44,066 nt of DNA, taken from an uncultured Christensenellaceae bacterium (GTDB lineage: Bacteria > Bacillota > Clostridia > Christensenellales > Pumilibacteraceae). The notes beneath the pieces are model-generated. The model searched no databases. It was not told the DNA's origin and saw only the letters and a program-made list of their open reading frames with translations. Positions 14,871 to 23,210 of the stretch are shown piece after piece. Within the stretch, counting starts at the first letter, position 1. Each line of letters opens with the position of its first letter. The DNA lies in NCBI GenBank assembly GCA_910587445.1, contig CAJULE010000019.1:1-44066 (forward strand). The letters are read 5' to 3'. Made by a program: the position numbers and the translations under genes.

Positions 14871-14977
14871 GCGAATTCAAGCAGTAATTTCCACCTCGTT
14901 ATTCCCATTAGCTTTGCGCCGTACGAAACGAAGCGATATGCGGCAAAAATTAAATACAAAAAAATCATATAAAACGG

Positions 14978-15006
14978 TTGACAATTGCAAAACTATTGTA
15001 TATAAT
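14978..15006 (+). promoter_or_regulatory. Promoter of the zinc sensor operon
   Basis: TTGACA (14978-14983), 17-bp spacer, TATAAT (15001-15006). The predicted transcription start falls at about 15,013, right at the left arm of the adjacent operator. Confidence 0.88.
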
Positions 15007-15013
15007 ACTATTG

Positions 15014-15039
15014 AACATTTGAATAAGAGTTCAAATGTT
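15014..15039. promoter_or_regulatory. ArsR/SmtB-type operator 1
   Basis: Perfect 10-bp arms AACATTTGAA (15014-15023) and TTCAAATGTT (15030-15039) around TAAGAG. Its place at the transcription start suits repression by the product of the gene it precedes. Confidence 0.75.
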
Positions 15040-15049
15040 GCGAGGTCGT

Positions 15050-15382
15050 ATGGACGAAACAAAAACAAATTCGAATATCGAGGCTCTTTCGCCCCTACCC
15101 GACGACGACGTCGTCTACTCGCTTGCAGAGCTGTTTAAGGCGCTCGGCGACCCCACGAGAGTAAAGATACTCGGCTGTCTTCAGAAGCGCGATATGTACG
15201 TCGGCGAAATCGCCGAAAGAGTCGGCATGAGCACTTCCGCCGTTTCGCACCAGCTTCGCGTGCTGAGAGGCATAAAGCTCGTGAAAGGCACCAAGGAAGG
15301 CAAAGAGGTGCGCTACTCCCTCGACGACGACCATGTTACGCAGATCATGGAATGCGGCATTACGCACGTCAACGAAAAATAA
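15050..15382 (+). CDS. Zinc-responsive ArsR/SmtB-family repressor
   Basis: The 110-residue protein has the ArsR winged helix (ALGDPTRVKILGCLQKR, then EIAERVGMSTSAVSHQLRVL). Near the C-terminus Asp93, His95, His106 and Glu109 have the spacing of the alpha-5 metal site of SmtB (Asp104, His106, His117, Glu120), so zinc or a similar ion is the likely inducer; the alpha-3N CxC motif of cadmium/lead sensors is absent. The ATG at 15,050 has GAGG 4 bases upstream; an in-frame ATG at 15,035 lies inside the operator and is less likely. Known relatives release DNA on metal binding. It controls the HMA protein and ATPase that follow, both having TTGAACA-type operators upstream. Confidence 0.87.
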   Translation: MDETKTNSNIEALSPLPDDDVVYSLAELFKALGDPTRVKILGCLQKRDMYVGEIAERVGMSTSAVSHQLRVLRGIKLVKGTKEGKEVRYSLDDDHVTQIMECGITHVNEK

Positions 15383-15451
15383 GTAGGCTTGCGCACGCCG
15401 AATACCGCAAAACAACACACAGGGTTTTCCCTGTTTTTAAAAAGGCATTAT

Positions 15452-15467
15452 TTGAACAGTTGTTCAA
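15452..15467. promoter_or_regulatory. ArsR/SmtB-type operator 2
   Basis: TTGAACA-GT-TGTTCAA is a perfect 7-2-7 dyad, the core of the classical SmtB/CadC operator form. It lies 39 bases ahead of the HMA gene and implies a second, separately regulated start of transcription there. A convincing -10/-35 pair could not be fixed by eye. Confidence 0.72.
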
Positions 15468-15505
15468 TAATATAAATATTCAATAATCTGTAAGGAGACA
15501 CAATC

Positions 15506-15727
15506 ATGAAAAAAATCTACAAACTCGAAGATCTCGACTGTGCAAACTGCGCCGCAAAAATGGAGCGAGCAATCGCGAAGCTCGACGGCGTGACATACGC
15601 AAACGTAAACTTTATGTCGCAGCGTCTGACGATCGACGCGGACGATAATCGCTTCGAAGAGATCATGGACGCGGTCGAGAGAACCTGCAAAAAGGTCGAA
15701 CCCGACTGCCGCATAATTCGCAATTAG
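15506..15727 (+). CDS. Free-standing HMA-domain metallochaperone
   Basis: This 73-residue protein is one heavy-metal-associated domain. It begins MKKIYKLEDLDCANCAAKME, with the metal-binding CxxC at Cys12 and Cys15, and has the beta-alpha-beta-beta-alpha-beta layout. The LDCANCAAKME form is typical of the N-terminal domains of Zn/Cd/Pb ATPases rather than of copper chaperones, which usually have MxCxxC. Here the domain is a separate gene 11 bp ahead of an ATPase that lacks it. AAGGAG lies 8-9 bases before the ATG. It probably passes metal to, or regulates, the ATPase. Confidence 0.87.
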   Translation: MKKIYKLEDLDCANCAAKMERAIAKLDGVTYANVNFMSQRLTIDADDNRFEEIMDAVERTCKKVEPDCRIIRN

Positions 15728-15738
15728 CGGAGGAAGTT

Positions 15739-17679
15739 ATGAAATCGGGATTCACGAAAAAACAGAAAAAGAATCTTATCCGAATATGCGTCGCTCTCGG
15801 GATTTTCGCCGCGATCTTCATAACGGATAAGGTGATTGTTCTTGCCGACGCGATAGGCGGATATGCCGGCTGGGTCCTCCCCTTTGCGCTGTACTTTGCC
15901 GTCTACGTGCTCATAGGATACGACGTGCTGTTCAAGGCGGCGCGAAACATCGTCCGAGGGCAAATATTCGACGAGAACTTTCTCATGGCGATAGCGACGC
16001 TCGGAGCGTTTTCTCTCGGCATTTGCACGGGCGTAATGGGGCTCGAAGTCGAGGGGTTCGACGAGGCGTGCGCAGTGCTTCTCTTCTATCAGGTCGGAGA
16101 ATTTTTCCAGAGCTACGCAACGGGAAAATCGCGCAGATCGATTGCCTCGCTTATGGACATACGACCCGATTACGCAAACCTGAAACGCGGGAACGAGCTT
16201 GTCAGAGTAGACCCCGAGAGCGTGAACGTCGGCGACATAATCGTCGTAAATCCCGGTGAGAAAGTGCCGCTCGACGGCGTTGTCGTAAGCGGAGCTTCGG
16301 CGCTTGACACAAAGGCTCTGACGGGAGAATCTCTGCCGCGCGAAATCGAGACGGGAAACGAAGTGGTAAGCGGCTGCGTCAATCTCACGTCCCAGCTCGA
16401 AATAAAAGTGACAAAGCAGTTTTACGATTCCACCGTTTCGAAGATACTCGAACTTGTCGAGAACGCCTCGTCGCGCAAGTCGAAATCGGAAAACTTCATC
16501 ACCAAATTTTCGAAGTACTATACGCCGACGGTCGTCATTGCGGCGGCTCTGCTTGCCGTCGTGCCCGCTCTGTTTACCGGAGAGTGGCTGACCTGGATAT
16601 ATCGCGGACTCAGCTTTCTCGTCGTATCCTGCCCGTGCGCGCTCGTCGTATCCGTCCCCCTCGCTTTCTTTGCGGGCATAGGAGCGGCATCGAAAAACGG
16701 CATCCTCATAAAGGGCTCGAACTATCTCGAAATGCTCGGACAGGCGAATATATTCGTTTTCGACAAGACGGGAACTCTCACAAAGGGCAATTTCGCCGTA
16801 ACAGAAGTGACCCCGGAAAATCGGCGCGATGAAATTTTGAGGCTTGCCGCGATAGCTGAAAGGGATTCCAACCACCCCATAGCGCGCTCCGTAATCGGGT
16901 GTTACGGCGGAGAAATCGAAAGCGGCTACACCCTCACCAACCTTGCGGGACTCGGAGTGAAAGCCGAGCGCGGCGACGACGTAATTTATTGCGGCAACGA
17001 AAAGCTCATGAAACAGCTCGGAATAGAATTTGTCGCTCACGACGGCATAGGCACGCTTGTGTACGTAGCGAGAGGAAACGAATTTGTCGGCTCGCTCCTC
17101 ATTTCCGACGAGATAAAGCCCGAAGCCGAAGAGACGGTGCGCGGGCTAAATAGGCTCGGCGCTTCGACCGTAATGCTCACGGGCGACAACGAAGCCGTCG
17201 CAAAGAGCGTCGCGCAAAGAATAGGGCTCACTTCCTACAAGGCCTCTCTCCTTCCGCAAAACAAGGTCGAATGCGTCGAGAGTATGCTCGCCGAGAAAAA
17301 GCCCAAAGACGTACTGTGCTTTGTAGGCGACGGCATAAACGACGCCCCCGTCCTAATGCGTTCCGACATCGGCATAGCCATGGGCGGCGTGGGCAGCGAC
17401 GCGGCAATCGAAGCTTCGGACGTTGTGCTCATGCGCGACGATCTCGGCGGCATTCCCCTTTCGAAGCGTATTGCGAAAAAGACAATGTCGATCGTATTCG
17501 AAAACATCATAATTTCTCTGCTCGTGAAAGTCGTCATCATGGTGCTTTCGGCGCTCGGCATAACGTCGATGTGGCTTGCCGTCATAGGCGACGTCGGAGT
17601 GGCGATCGTAGCCATTCTCAATTCCATGCGGGTCGGCGGAAAATACTTTGAGCAGAAGAAAAAAGCCGTAAAATCTTAG
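15739..17679 (+). CDS. P1B-2-type heavy-metal (Zn/Cd/Pb) exporting ATPase
   Basis: The 646-residue membrane pump has all P-type motifs: TGES near residue 195, CPC at 298-300 within CPCALVVSVP, the phosphorylated Asp342 in DKTGTLT, the P1B-specific His379-Pro380, and GDGINDAP near 533. CPCx4SxP, Lys597 in the seventh and Asp618 (IGDVG) in the eighth membrane helix match the Zn/Cd/Pb group (ZntA/CadA) rather than copper pumps. No N-terminal HMA domain is present; that domain is the adjacent 73-residue protein. GGAGG precedes the ATG. It exports excess metal under the SmtB-like repressor. The gene name zntA or cadA would be by analogy only. Confidence 0.95.
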   Translation: MKSGFTKKQKKNLIRICVALGIFAAIFITDKVIVLADAIGGYAGWVLPFALYFAVYVLIGYDVLFKAARNIVRGQIFDENFLMAIATLGAFSLGICTGVMGLEVEGFDEACAVLLFYQVGEFFQSYATGKSRRSIASLMDIRPDYANLKRGNELVRVDPESVNVGDIIVVNPGEKVPLDGVVVSGASALDTKALTGESLPREIETGNEVVSGCVNLTSQLEIKVTKQFYDSTVSKILELVENASSRKSKSENFITKFSKYYTPTVVIAAALLAVVPALFTGEWLTWIYRGLSFLVVSCPCALVVSVPLAFFAGIGAASKNGILIKGSNYLEMLGQANIFVFDKTGTLTKGNFAVTEVTPENRRDEILRLAAIAERDSNHPIARSVIGCYGGEIESGYTLTNLAGLGVKAERGDDVIYCGNEKLMKQLGIEFVAHDGIGTLVYVARGNEFVGSLLISDEIKPEAEETVRGLNRLGASTVMLTGDNEAVAKSVAQRIGLTSYKASLLPQNKVECVESMLAEKKPKDVLCFVGDGINDAPVLMRSDIGIAMGGVGSDAAIEASDVVLMRDDLGGIPLSKRIAKKTMSIVFENIIISLLVKVVIMVLSALGITSMWLAVIGDVGVAIVAILNSMRVGGKYFEQKKKAVKS

Positions 17680-17707
17680 CTGCTCGGAAATACCAAGCAC
17701 ACGATCG

Positions 17708-17739
17708 CAAAAGACGCGCAAACATTTGCGCGTCTTTTG
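17708..17739. terminator. Bidirectional terminator
   Basis: CAAAAGACGCGCAAA (17708-17722) pairs perfectly with TTTGCGCGTCTTTTG (17725-17739). It ends the metal operon on the plus strand (followed by TTT) and the VanW gene on the minus strand. Confidence 0.88.
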
Positions 17740-17740
17740 T

Positions 17741-19012
17741 TTACGGGGCGTAGACGGTCATGCCGCGCAAGGGTCGGTAGGAGTCGGAGCGGATCTTTAT
17801 GCGGCGGACGAGGACTGCGCCGCGGTAGTATTCGAGATATGCCTCGCTCTTTATTCCGTCTTTGGGATTACGTATCAAAAGCCTTTCTCCGCTCTCCGCT
17901 TCGCTCGGCAAGTACTTGTGCTCGACGTCGGGAACGACCTCTTCCTCGGGCGGAGCAATCGTCTCCTTGATTATGCTGACGGGGACGATTTTGAGTTCCG
18001 ACTTCGATCCGAAAATGCGAACGCGCGCTATGCCGTTTTCCGCCCGTGCGGCTATATACACGGGTTCGGTCAGAGGGTTTTTGAACTTCAAATCTGCGCT
18101 CGAGGAATTGACCATAGCGTCGAGAGAAGCCGCTACATAGCCCGACGTGAGCGAATGAGGGTGCACCTCGGTTATTTCCAGCCCCGCACGAAGCGCGGCG
18201 TTGTAGAGCGTAGTAGACGCCTGGCACACTCCGCCGCCGAAGCCGAGCACGTAATCGCCGTCCATTATTATTTTCGCCCGGCGGAATCCCCTGTTTTCCG
18301 TACGCGCGCCGACGAGTGTGTTAAAAGAAAACTCGTCGCCGGGGTTTAAGACCGTGCCGTCGACGTGAGAGAGAGCAAGCGCTATGTTATGAGAGCGATC
18401 GACGTTATCCGCCGAAAACGCGGTGGAAAAGTTTGCGCGCAAGTAAGTACGGGCAATGAGCTTTTCGCTCGTCACCTCCGGCTTTACCGCCACGACGGGC
18501 GGCGCAATGCCTTCCCCATAGCCGCGCATAGCGCAGATGTAGATGAGTTCGAAGGTCTTTTCCCTGTCGAGCCTGCGACCGTTTTTTTCGCGCTTTATCG
18601 TAAACGGCGGCGTGCCCGAAGGATCGAAGGTCATCTCCGCGTCCTTACAGGGCACATACAGCGCACGCTCCATCTCGTCCACCGTATCCGCCGCCTTGGG
18701 CATACAGAGCGTCACAGCGCGCTCGTAGCTCGCGCCCGCACGAACTGCGCGGGACATCATGGCGCGCTTTTCCGTAAGCGGCGCGTTTATCTTCCTCGCA
18801 TAAATCTCGTCCGCCACAAGATAGTCGGTCGGCTCGATACGGCGATCGATATAACAAAAGCTGCCCGAGTCGGACTCGAAAGTCACGGTGAACACGTCGG
18901 GCGCGGGCGCGGCTTCGGACGACACGACCGAAGCGCCGAGCGACATAAGCGCAATGCCGCAAAGCAATATCAAAGACGGAAAAAACAGTTTATGTAGGCG
19001 TTTTACTCTCAC
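17741..19012 (-). CDS. VanW-family exported protein
   Basis: The protein carries the VanW domain in its second half: SFNTLVGARTENRGFRRAKI, then GFGGGVCQASTTLYNAAL and HPHSLTSGYV. VanW proteins occur in some vancomycin clusters but are common in Clostridia without them; their biochemical role is not settled. I place the start at GTG 19,012 (423 residues) because GGGGGAA lies 8-9 bases upstream and the product then opens with RVKRLHKLFFPSLILLC, a proper signal or membrane anchor. A longer frame starts at a TTG at 19,069 without a ribosome site. The protein is probably outside the membrane, acting on or near the cell wall. It lies 116 bp behind the degenerate ABC gene. Confidence 0.82.
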   Translation of the reverse strand: MRVKRLHKLFFPSLILLCGIALMSLGASVVSSEAAPAPDVFTVTFESDSGSFCYIDRRIEPTDYLVADEIYARKINAPLTEKRAMMSRAVRAGASYERAVTLCMPKAADTVDEMERALYVPCKDAEMTFDPSGTPPFTIKREKNGRRLDREKTFELIYICAMRGYGEGIAPPVVAVKPEVTSEKLIARTYLRANFSTAFSADNVDRSHNIALALSHVDGTVLNPGDEFSFNTLVGARTENRGFRRAKIIMDGDYVLGFGGGVCQASTTLYNAALRAGLEITEVHPHSLTSGYVAASLDAMVNSSSADLKFKNPLTEPVYIAARAENGIARVRIFGSKSELKIVPVSIIKETIAPPEEEVVPDVEHKYLPSEAESGERLLIRNPKDGIKSEAYLEYYRGAVLVRRIKIRSDSYRPLRGMTVYAP

Positions 19013-19128
19013 TTTATATATTCCCCCGCTGTTTATTATGCGCGGGCTATGGCATATATTATTCGTCAAAAAAACGGCGCTCGTCAGATCCGTCGAGCGT
19101 CGTCTTGTTCGTAAAAGTCATAAAAAGT

Positions 19129-21027
19129 CTATTTGGAAATGCTCTTTATATACTCGGTGAGCGGCAGGACTTCGGCGGACGAAATGTCCGAAGGCGCCAC
19201 GGAAAGCTTTATTTTATCGCCTATCCCCACGTCGACGGCGCCCGAAACAGCGGCTGTAAAGTACGGCTCGAAGCCGTCTATGCGAAGGTACAGAATAGTG
19301 CGCTCGCCCGTAAAGTCATATTCGAGCACGGTCGCAGACATCGTGTTTTCGCCTTTGCCGAGCTTTACGGCTATGGGCGGAATACGAATGTTTCGGGCTC
19401 CGCTCTGCCACTCGCCGACGAGTTTAAGCTTACTTTTTCCGACGACAGCCGTCGCGCCGCCTTGAGCGGCATCCACCCGCGCAACCGCCGTATTGTCGGT
19501 TATGGGACGCGAGACCATGAGACGTTCGCCGCTCTTTCGGCACAATATCTGCTTTTCGGGGCTGACGTATACCGTTATCTTTTCGCCTGCCGAAAGATCG
19601 CGCTCGTGCGGCACAACGGCGACCACCGTCTTTTCGCATGAATCTATCTTGAGATATACCGCCGTATAGCTCGGATATTCCACCGTGAAATCCACGTCTC
19701 CCGTGAGCGCAACACTGCCTTCGAACGGCTCGAGTTCCATTCCGTCGGGCGGCACGGCAAGACATATCTCCTCGCCTATGACGCTCCTGTCCGAAAGTCT
19801 CGAAGCGACCGCCGCCGGCACGGGGTGGCTTTCTCCGCCCATACGAAGCGAAAGCGAGCCGTTATTCTCCGGCTCGAGACGGCAAGCGAGCATATTGAGC
19901 GCGGGAAGCGCGGCAAGGTTCCGTCCCGTAGTCTTATCGAACAACTGTATTCTGTTTATGTCGACGGCAAGCTTGATCTGCTCGCCCTCGTTTACCGCAG
20001 TGCGAGCGTCTACGCGCGCGATGAGGGTTTGCGCCCTGCCGTCCGTCTTGAAGTATATGAGGCTTTCGCCGCCGAGCCGCTCGACAAGGCGCACACTGCC
20101 GTCTATAATAGTATCGGGCGACGCCTCTATGAACATCTGTTCGGCGTGTATGTCCTCCGCCCGTATCCCTATTATTATGTTTGTGCACTCTTCTTTGAGA
20201 CCGAGCAACCGCTTTGCTCGAGTGCGCGTGATCGGGAGCAATCTGCTTCCCGTATCGAGCATGAGTTTGCCCTCGTCGAACATTATTTTTCCGTCGAGCA
20301 TATTTATTGCGGGCTCGCCGAGATATGCCGCGACAAACGCGTCCGCGGGATTGTCGTACAGCCACTGCGGCGCGTCGCACTGCCTGAGACGCCCTTCCTT
20401 CATTACCGCCACGCGCTCGCCGAGCGTCATTGCGTCCGCGCTGTCGTTTGCGCTGCAGACAAAAGCCGTACCGAGTTTCTTATTTACTTTTCTTATATCG
20501 CTTATGAGAGCGATTCTGTCGCTCTTTTCGAGTCCGTCCAAAATATTGTCGAGAAGGACGACTTTGCTCCTTCTCACAAGCGCGCGTGCCAGCGCAACTC
20601 TTTTAAGATCCCCAAGCGGAAGCTCGCACGCCTTCGTCTCCGACAGATGTTCGATGTTCATGAAAGCCGCGGCTTCCCTCACGCGCGAATCTATCTCCTC
20701 GTAGGGATACTTTCTCAGCTTCAGTCCGTAAGCGAGGCAATCGTAAACAGTCGCTTTCCTGTTCGATACGGGGTGTTCGTTCGTGACGAGCACGACGTCT
20801 CTTTCGCGAGCGTCCGAATATGTGCAAAGACTGCCGTCGATGTACACTTCGCCGGACGTCGGACTTTCGAGTCCGCATATTATCCGAAGCACGGTGGACG
20901 TTCCGCTTCCCGCAGGACCCGTGAGCACTACGAGTTCCCCGTCGTTTACGTCAAGCGAGAAATCCGCGAGCGCGCATATACCGCCCGAAAAGGTCTTATT
21001 TATGTGTTTTAACGATATGCCTGCCAT
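19129..21027 (-). CDS. MalK-like ABC protein with degenerate ATPase motifs and three TOBE-like modules
   Basis: From the ATG at 21,027 (AAGGAGAGGAAA before it) the product has 632 residues against about 360-380 for MalK/UgpC. Residues 1-235 align with a MalK nucleotide-binding domain, yet each key site is changed: Walker A GPAGSGTST has Thr43 for Lys, the Q-loop Gln is Asn83, LSGGQ is LPLGD (136-140), the Walker B LLDEP is LLDNI (Asn161 for Glu), and the H-loop His is Asn194. A TOBE domain follows (about 265-345), then two further similar modules (about 395-500 and 545-620). The frame is intact, so this is probably a kept, non-hydrolysing protein. No permease or binding protein is adjacent. 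Confidence 0.8.
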   Translation of the reverse strand: MAGISLKHINKTFSGGICALADFSLDVNDGELVVLTGPAGSGTSTVLRIICGLESPTSGEVYIDGSLCTYSDARERDVVLVTNEHPVSNRKATVYDCLAYGLKLRKYPYEEIDSRVREAAAFMNIEHLSETKACELPLGDLKRVALARALVRRSKVVLLDNILDGLEKSDRIALISDIRKVNKKLGTAFVCSANDSADAMTLGERVAVMKEGRLRQCDAPQWLYDNPADAFVAAYLGEPAINMLDGKIMFDEGKLMLDTGSRLLPITRTRAKRLLGLKEECTNIIIGIRAEDIHAEQMFIEASPDTIIDGSVRLVERLGGESLIYFKTDGRAQTLIARVDARTAVNEGEQIKLAVDINRIQLFDKTTGRNLAALPALNMLACRLEPENNGSLSLRMGGESHPVPAAVASRLSDRSVIGEEICLAVPPDGMELEPFEGSVALTGDVDFTVEYPSYTAVYLKIDSCEKTVVAVVPHERDLSAGEKITVYVSPEKQILCRKSGERLMVSRPITDNTAVARVDAAQGGATAVVGKSKLKLVGEWQSGARNIRIPPIAVKLGKGENTMSATVLEYDFTGERTILYLRIDGFEPYFTAAVSGAVDVGIGDKIKLSVAPSDISSAEVLPLTEYIKSISK

Positions 21028-21171
21028 TTTCCTCTCCTTGCCGCGGCATGACCGCACAAAGCCGATCTCTTTTCTTTACAATAGTATATCATTTTAGCGC
21101 GACTATTTCAAGCGGTTTTACGCAGAAAATAAAAAAATCGATTTTTCTTCTCTCTTTATATGTCGTTTTGC

Positions 21172-21200
21172 TTGCATATTTATTCATTTTACCGTATACT
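21172..21200 (+). promoter_or_regulatory. Promoter of the arg operon
   Basis: TTGCAT (21172-21177), 17-bp spacer, TATACT (21195-21200), about 78 bases ahead of argC. Confidence 0.72.
21173..21186. promoter_or_regulatory. ARG-box-like operator
   Basis: Read on the minus strand the site is TGAATAAATATGCA, which agrees with the ArgR/AhrC consensus TGAATAATTATTCA at 12 of 14 positions. It overlaps the -35 box and spacer, suited to repression by arginine-bound ArgR. The repressor gene is not in the window. Confidence 0.6.
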
Positions 21201-21277
21201 GTTTACGAAGGATTTTTACCTGTTATTTTAACCGCTCGGCAGGGCGGAAATGAAATCATGCATTACGGAGAAACAAC

Positions 21278-22303
21278 ATGGACAAGATTCGAGTCGCAGT
21301 GATAGGCGCAAACGGATATACGGGCTTTATGCTTTTGAGACTTCTCGCCGCACATAAGCACGCCGACGTCGCTTACGTAACGTCGAGAAGCGAAGCGGGC
21401 AAATATGTTTGGGAATTATATCCCGCGCTCGAAGGCGCATATCCGCAGCTTAAGTTTTCCGAATACGACAAGAGCGCAGTTGAAAATTCGGACGTGGCGT
21501 TCACGGCGCTTCCGCATACGGCGGCGGCGGAAATAGGCGGCGCGCTCGTCGACGGCGGCGTAAAGCTTATCGACCTTTCCGCCGATTTTCGGTATGCGTC
21601 GAAAGCTCTTTACGAAAGCACCTACGGCGTAACGCACCCGAGAGCCGACCTTTTGAGCGAAGCCGTATACGGACTTTGCGAGTTAAACCGCGACAAAATA
21701 AAGACGGCGCGCATTGTCGGCAACCCCGGGTGCTATACGACCGCCGCCATACTTGCCCTCCGTCCCCTTGTAGAGAGCGGGCTCATCGACAAAACGGGCG
21801 TAATAGTCGACGCAAAGAGCGGCGTTACGGGCGCGGGACGCAAATCCGACGTCGCCTACTCCTTCTGCGAGACGGACGACAACTTCAAGGTCTATTCCGC
21901 CGTCGGACACAGGCACACTACGGAGATAGAGGAAAAGACGGGTATTCCCTCCCTTATCTTTACTCCGCACCTTCTGCCCGTAAAGCGCGGCATACTCGAA
22001 ACGATATATGCTAAAACTATGGCAAAAGACCTTCGGGAAATCGCAGCTTGCTATGAAAAGGCGTACAAGGGCGAAAAGTTCGTGCGCATATGCGGCAGCA
22101 GTCTTCCGGAGCTAAAGACGGTACGCGGAAGCAACTGCGCGGCAATAGGCTTTGCGCTCGATTCCGCAAACGGAATGGTAAAGATAGTTTCCGTAATAGA
22201 CAACCTTATAAAGGGCGCAAGCGGTCAGGCAGTGCAGAACATGAACATAATGTTCGGTTTCGACGAAGCCGAAGGTCTGCCCGCAGTCGGCGAGCATTTA
22301 TAA
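21278..22303 (+). CDS. argC: N-acetyl-gamma-glutamyl-phosphate reductase
   Basis: ArgC reduces N-acetylglutamyl phosphate to the semialdehyde with NADPH, the third step of ornithine/arginine synthesis. The 341-residue protein has the Rossmann start VAVIGANGYTGFMLLRLL and the catalytic Cys in GNPGCYTTA near residue 148; HRHTTEIE and HLLPVKRGI are further family motifs. CGGAG lies 7-8 bases before the ATG. It is first in an argC-argB-argD-argF-GNAT operon behind an ARG-box promoter. The absence of argJ from its usual place after argC is notable. Confidence 0.97.
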   Translation: MDKIRVAVIGANGYTGFMLLRLLAAHKHADVAYVTSRSEAGKYVWELYPALEGAYPQLKFSEYDKSAVENSDVAFTALPHTAAAEIGGALVDGGVKLIDLSADFRYASKALYESTYGVTHPRADLLSEAVYGLCELNRDKIKTARIVGNPGCYTTAAILALRPLVESGLIDKTGVIVDAKSGVTGAGRKSDVAYSFCETDDNFKVYSAVGHRHTTEIEEKTGIPSLIFTPHLLPVKRGILETIYAKTMAKDLREIAACYEKAYKGEKFVRICGSSLPELKTVRGSNCAAIGFALDSANGMVKIVSVIDNLIKGASGQAVQNMNIMFGFDEAEGLPAVGEHL

Positions 22304-22321
22304 AAAGAGGACTTATTTTAT

Positions 22322-23191
22322 ATGACGCATAATATGAATGAAATGATAGAGAGAGCAAAGACCCTTGTCGAGGCTTTGCCCTACATAAGCGCGTTTTCGG
22401 GTAAAACCATCGTCATAAAGTACGGCGGCAATGCGATGAACGACGAGGGCACGGTGCGCACGATCATGCAGGACGTAGCCGCCCTTAAAGTGGTCGGTGT
22501 AAAACCCATACTCGTCCACGGCGGCGGACCGGAAATAAATTCCATGCTCTCGCGCGTGCACATCGAGCCGCAATTTTCGGGCGGACTGCGCGTCACCGAC
22601 GAAAAGACCATGGAGATAGTCCAGATGGTGCTTGCGGGCAAGATAAACAAGAACGTCGTTTCGCTTTTAAACACTTTGGGCGTGAAAGCCGTAGGGCTGT
22701 GCGGCAAGGACGCCGGGCTCATAAAGGTGAAGAAATACTGTCCGGGCGGCGCGGATATAGGCTTTGTCGGAGAGATCGTCTCGATAAACGATAAACTGCT
22801 CGACGCGCTTACCGCCGATTATATCCCCGTCATCTCCTCTATCGGCGCAGACGAACAGGGCGTGGGCTATAACGTCAACGCCGACACCGCGGCAGGCGCC
22901 ATAGGCGGCGCGGTGGGTGCGGAAAAGCTGATATTCCTGACGGATATAGACGGCATACGAAGAAAGGAAAACGACCCGAGCACGCTCATTTCGCACATAA
23001 CAACGGAAGAGATCGAGAAGATGATCGCCTCTGGCGCCATTAGGGGCGGCATGATACCCAAAGTCCGCGGCTGCATAGACGCGATACGCCACGGCATAAA
23101 ATCAGTACAGATAGTAAACGGCACCATTCCCCACTCGATACTTCTCGAGCTGTTCACGGACAGCGGCGTGGGCACCATGGTCACGGCATGA
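22322..23191 (+). CDS. argB: Acetylglutamate kinase
   Basis: ArgB phosphorylates N-acetylglutamate, usually the committed and sometimes arginine-inhibited step. The 289-residue protein shows IVIKYGGNAMND near residue 33, VHGGGPEINSML near 63, and FSGGLRVTDEKTME, all family signatures, with GGMIPKVRGC and IVNGTIPHSILLELFT at the end. The first residues (MIERAKTLVEALPYI) resemble the N-terminal helix of arginine-sensitive hexameric enzymes, so feedback inhibition is plausible. It follows argC by 18 bp. Confidence 0.97.
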   Translation: MTHNMNEMIERAKTLVEALPYISAFSGKTIVIKYGGNAMNDEGTVRTIMQDVAALKVVGVKPILVHGGGPEINSMLSRVHIEPQFSGGLRVTDEKTMEIVQMVLAGKINKNVVSLLNTLGVKAVGLCGKDAGLIKVKKYCPGGADIGFVGEIVSINDKLLDALTADYIPVISSIGADEQGVGYNVNADTAAGAIGGAVGAEKLIFLTDIDGIRRKENDPSTLISHITTEEIEKMIASGAIRGGMIPKVRGCIDAIRHGIKSVQIVNGTIPHSILLELFTDSGVGTMVTA

Positions 23192-23210
23192 GTTTAGAAA
23201 GGACACATAC

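Noticed and set aside
17741..19069. Vancomycin resistance gene cluster
   Set aside because: Only a VanW-domain protein is present; no vanHAX, vanR or vanS genes are nearby, and VanW-only genes are common in Clostridia.
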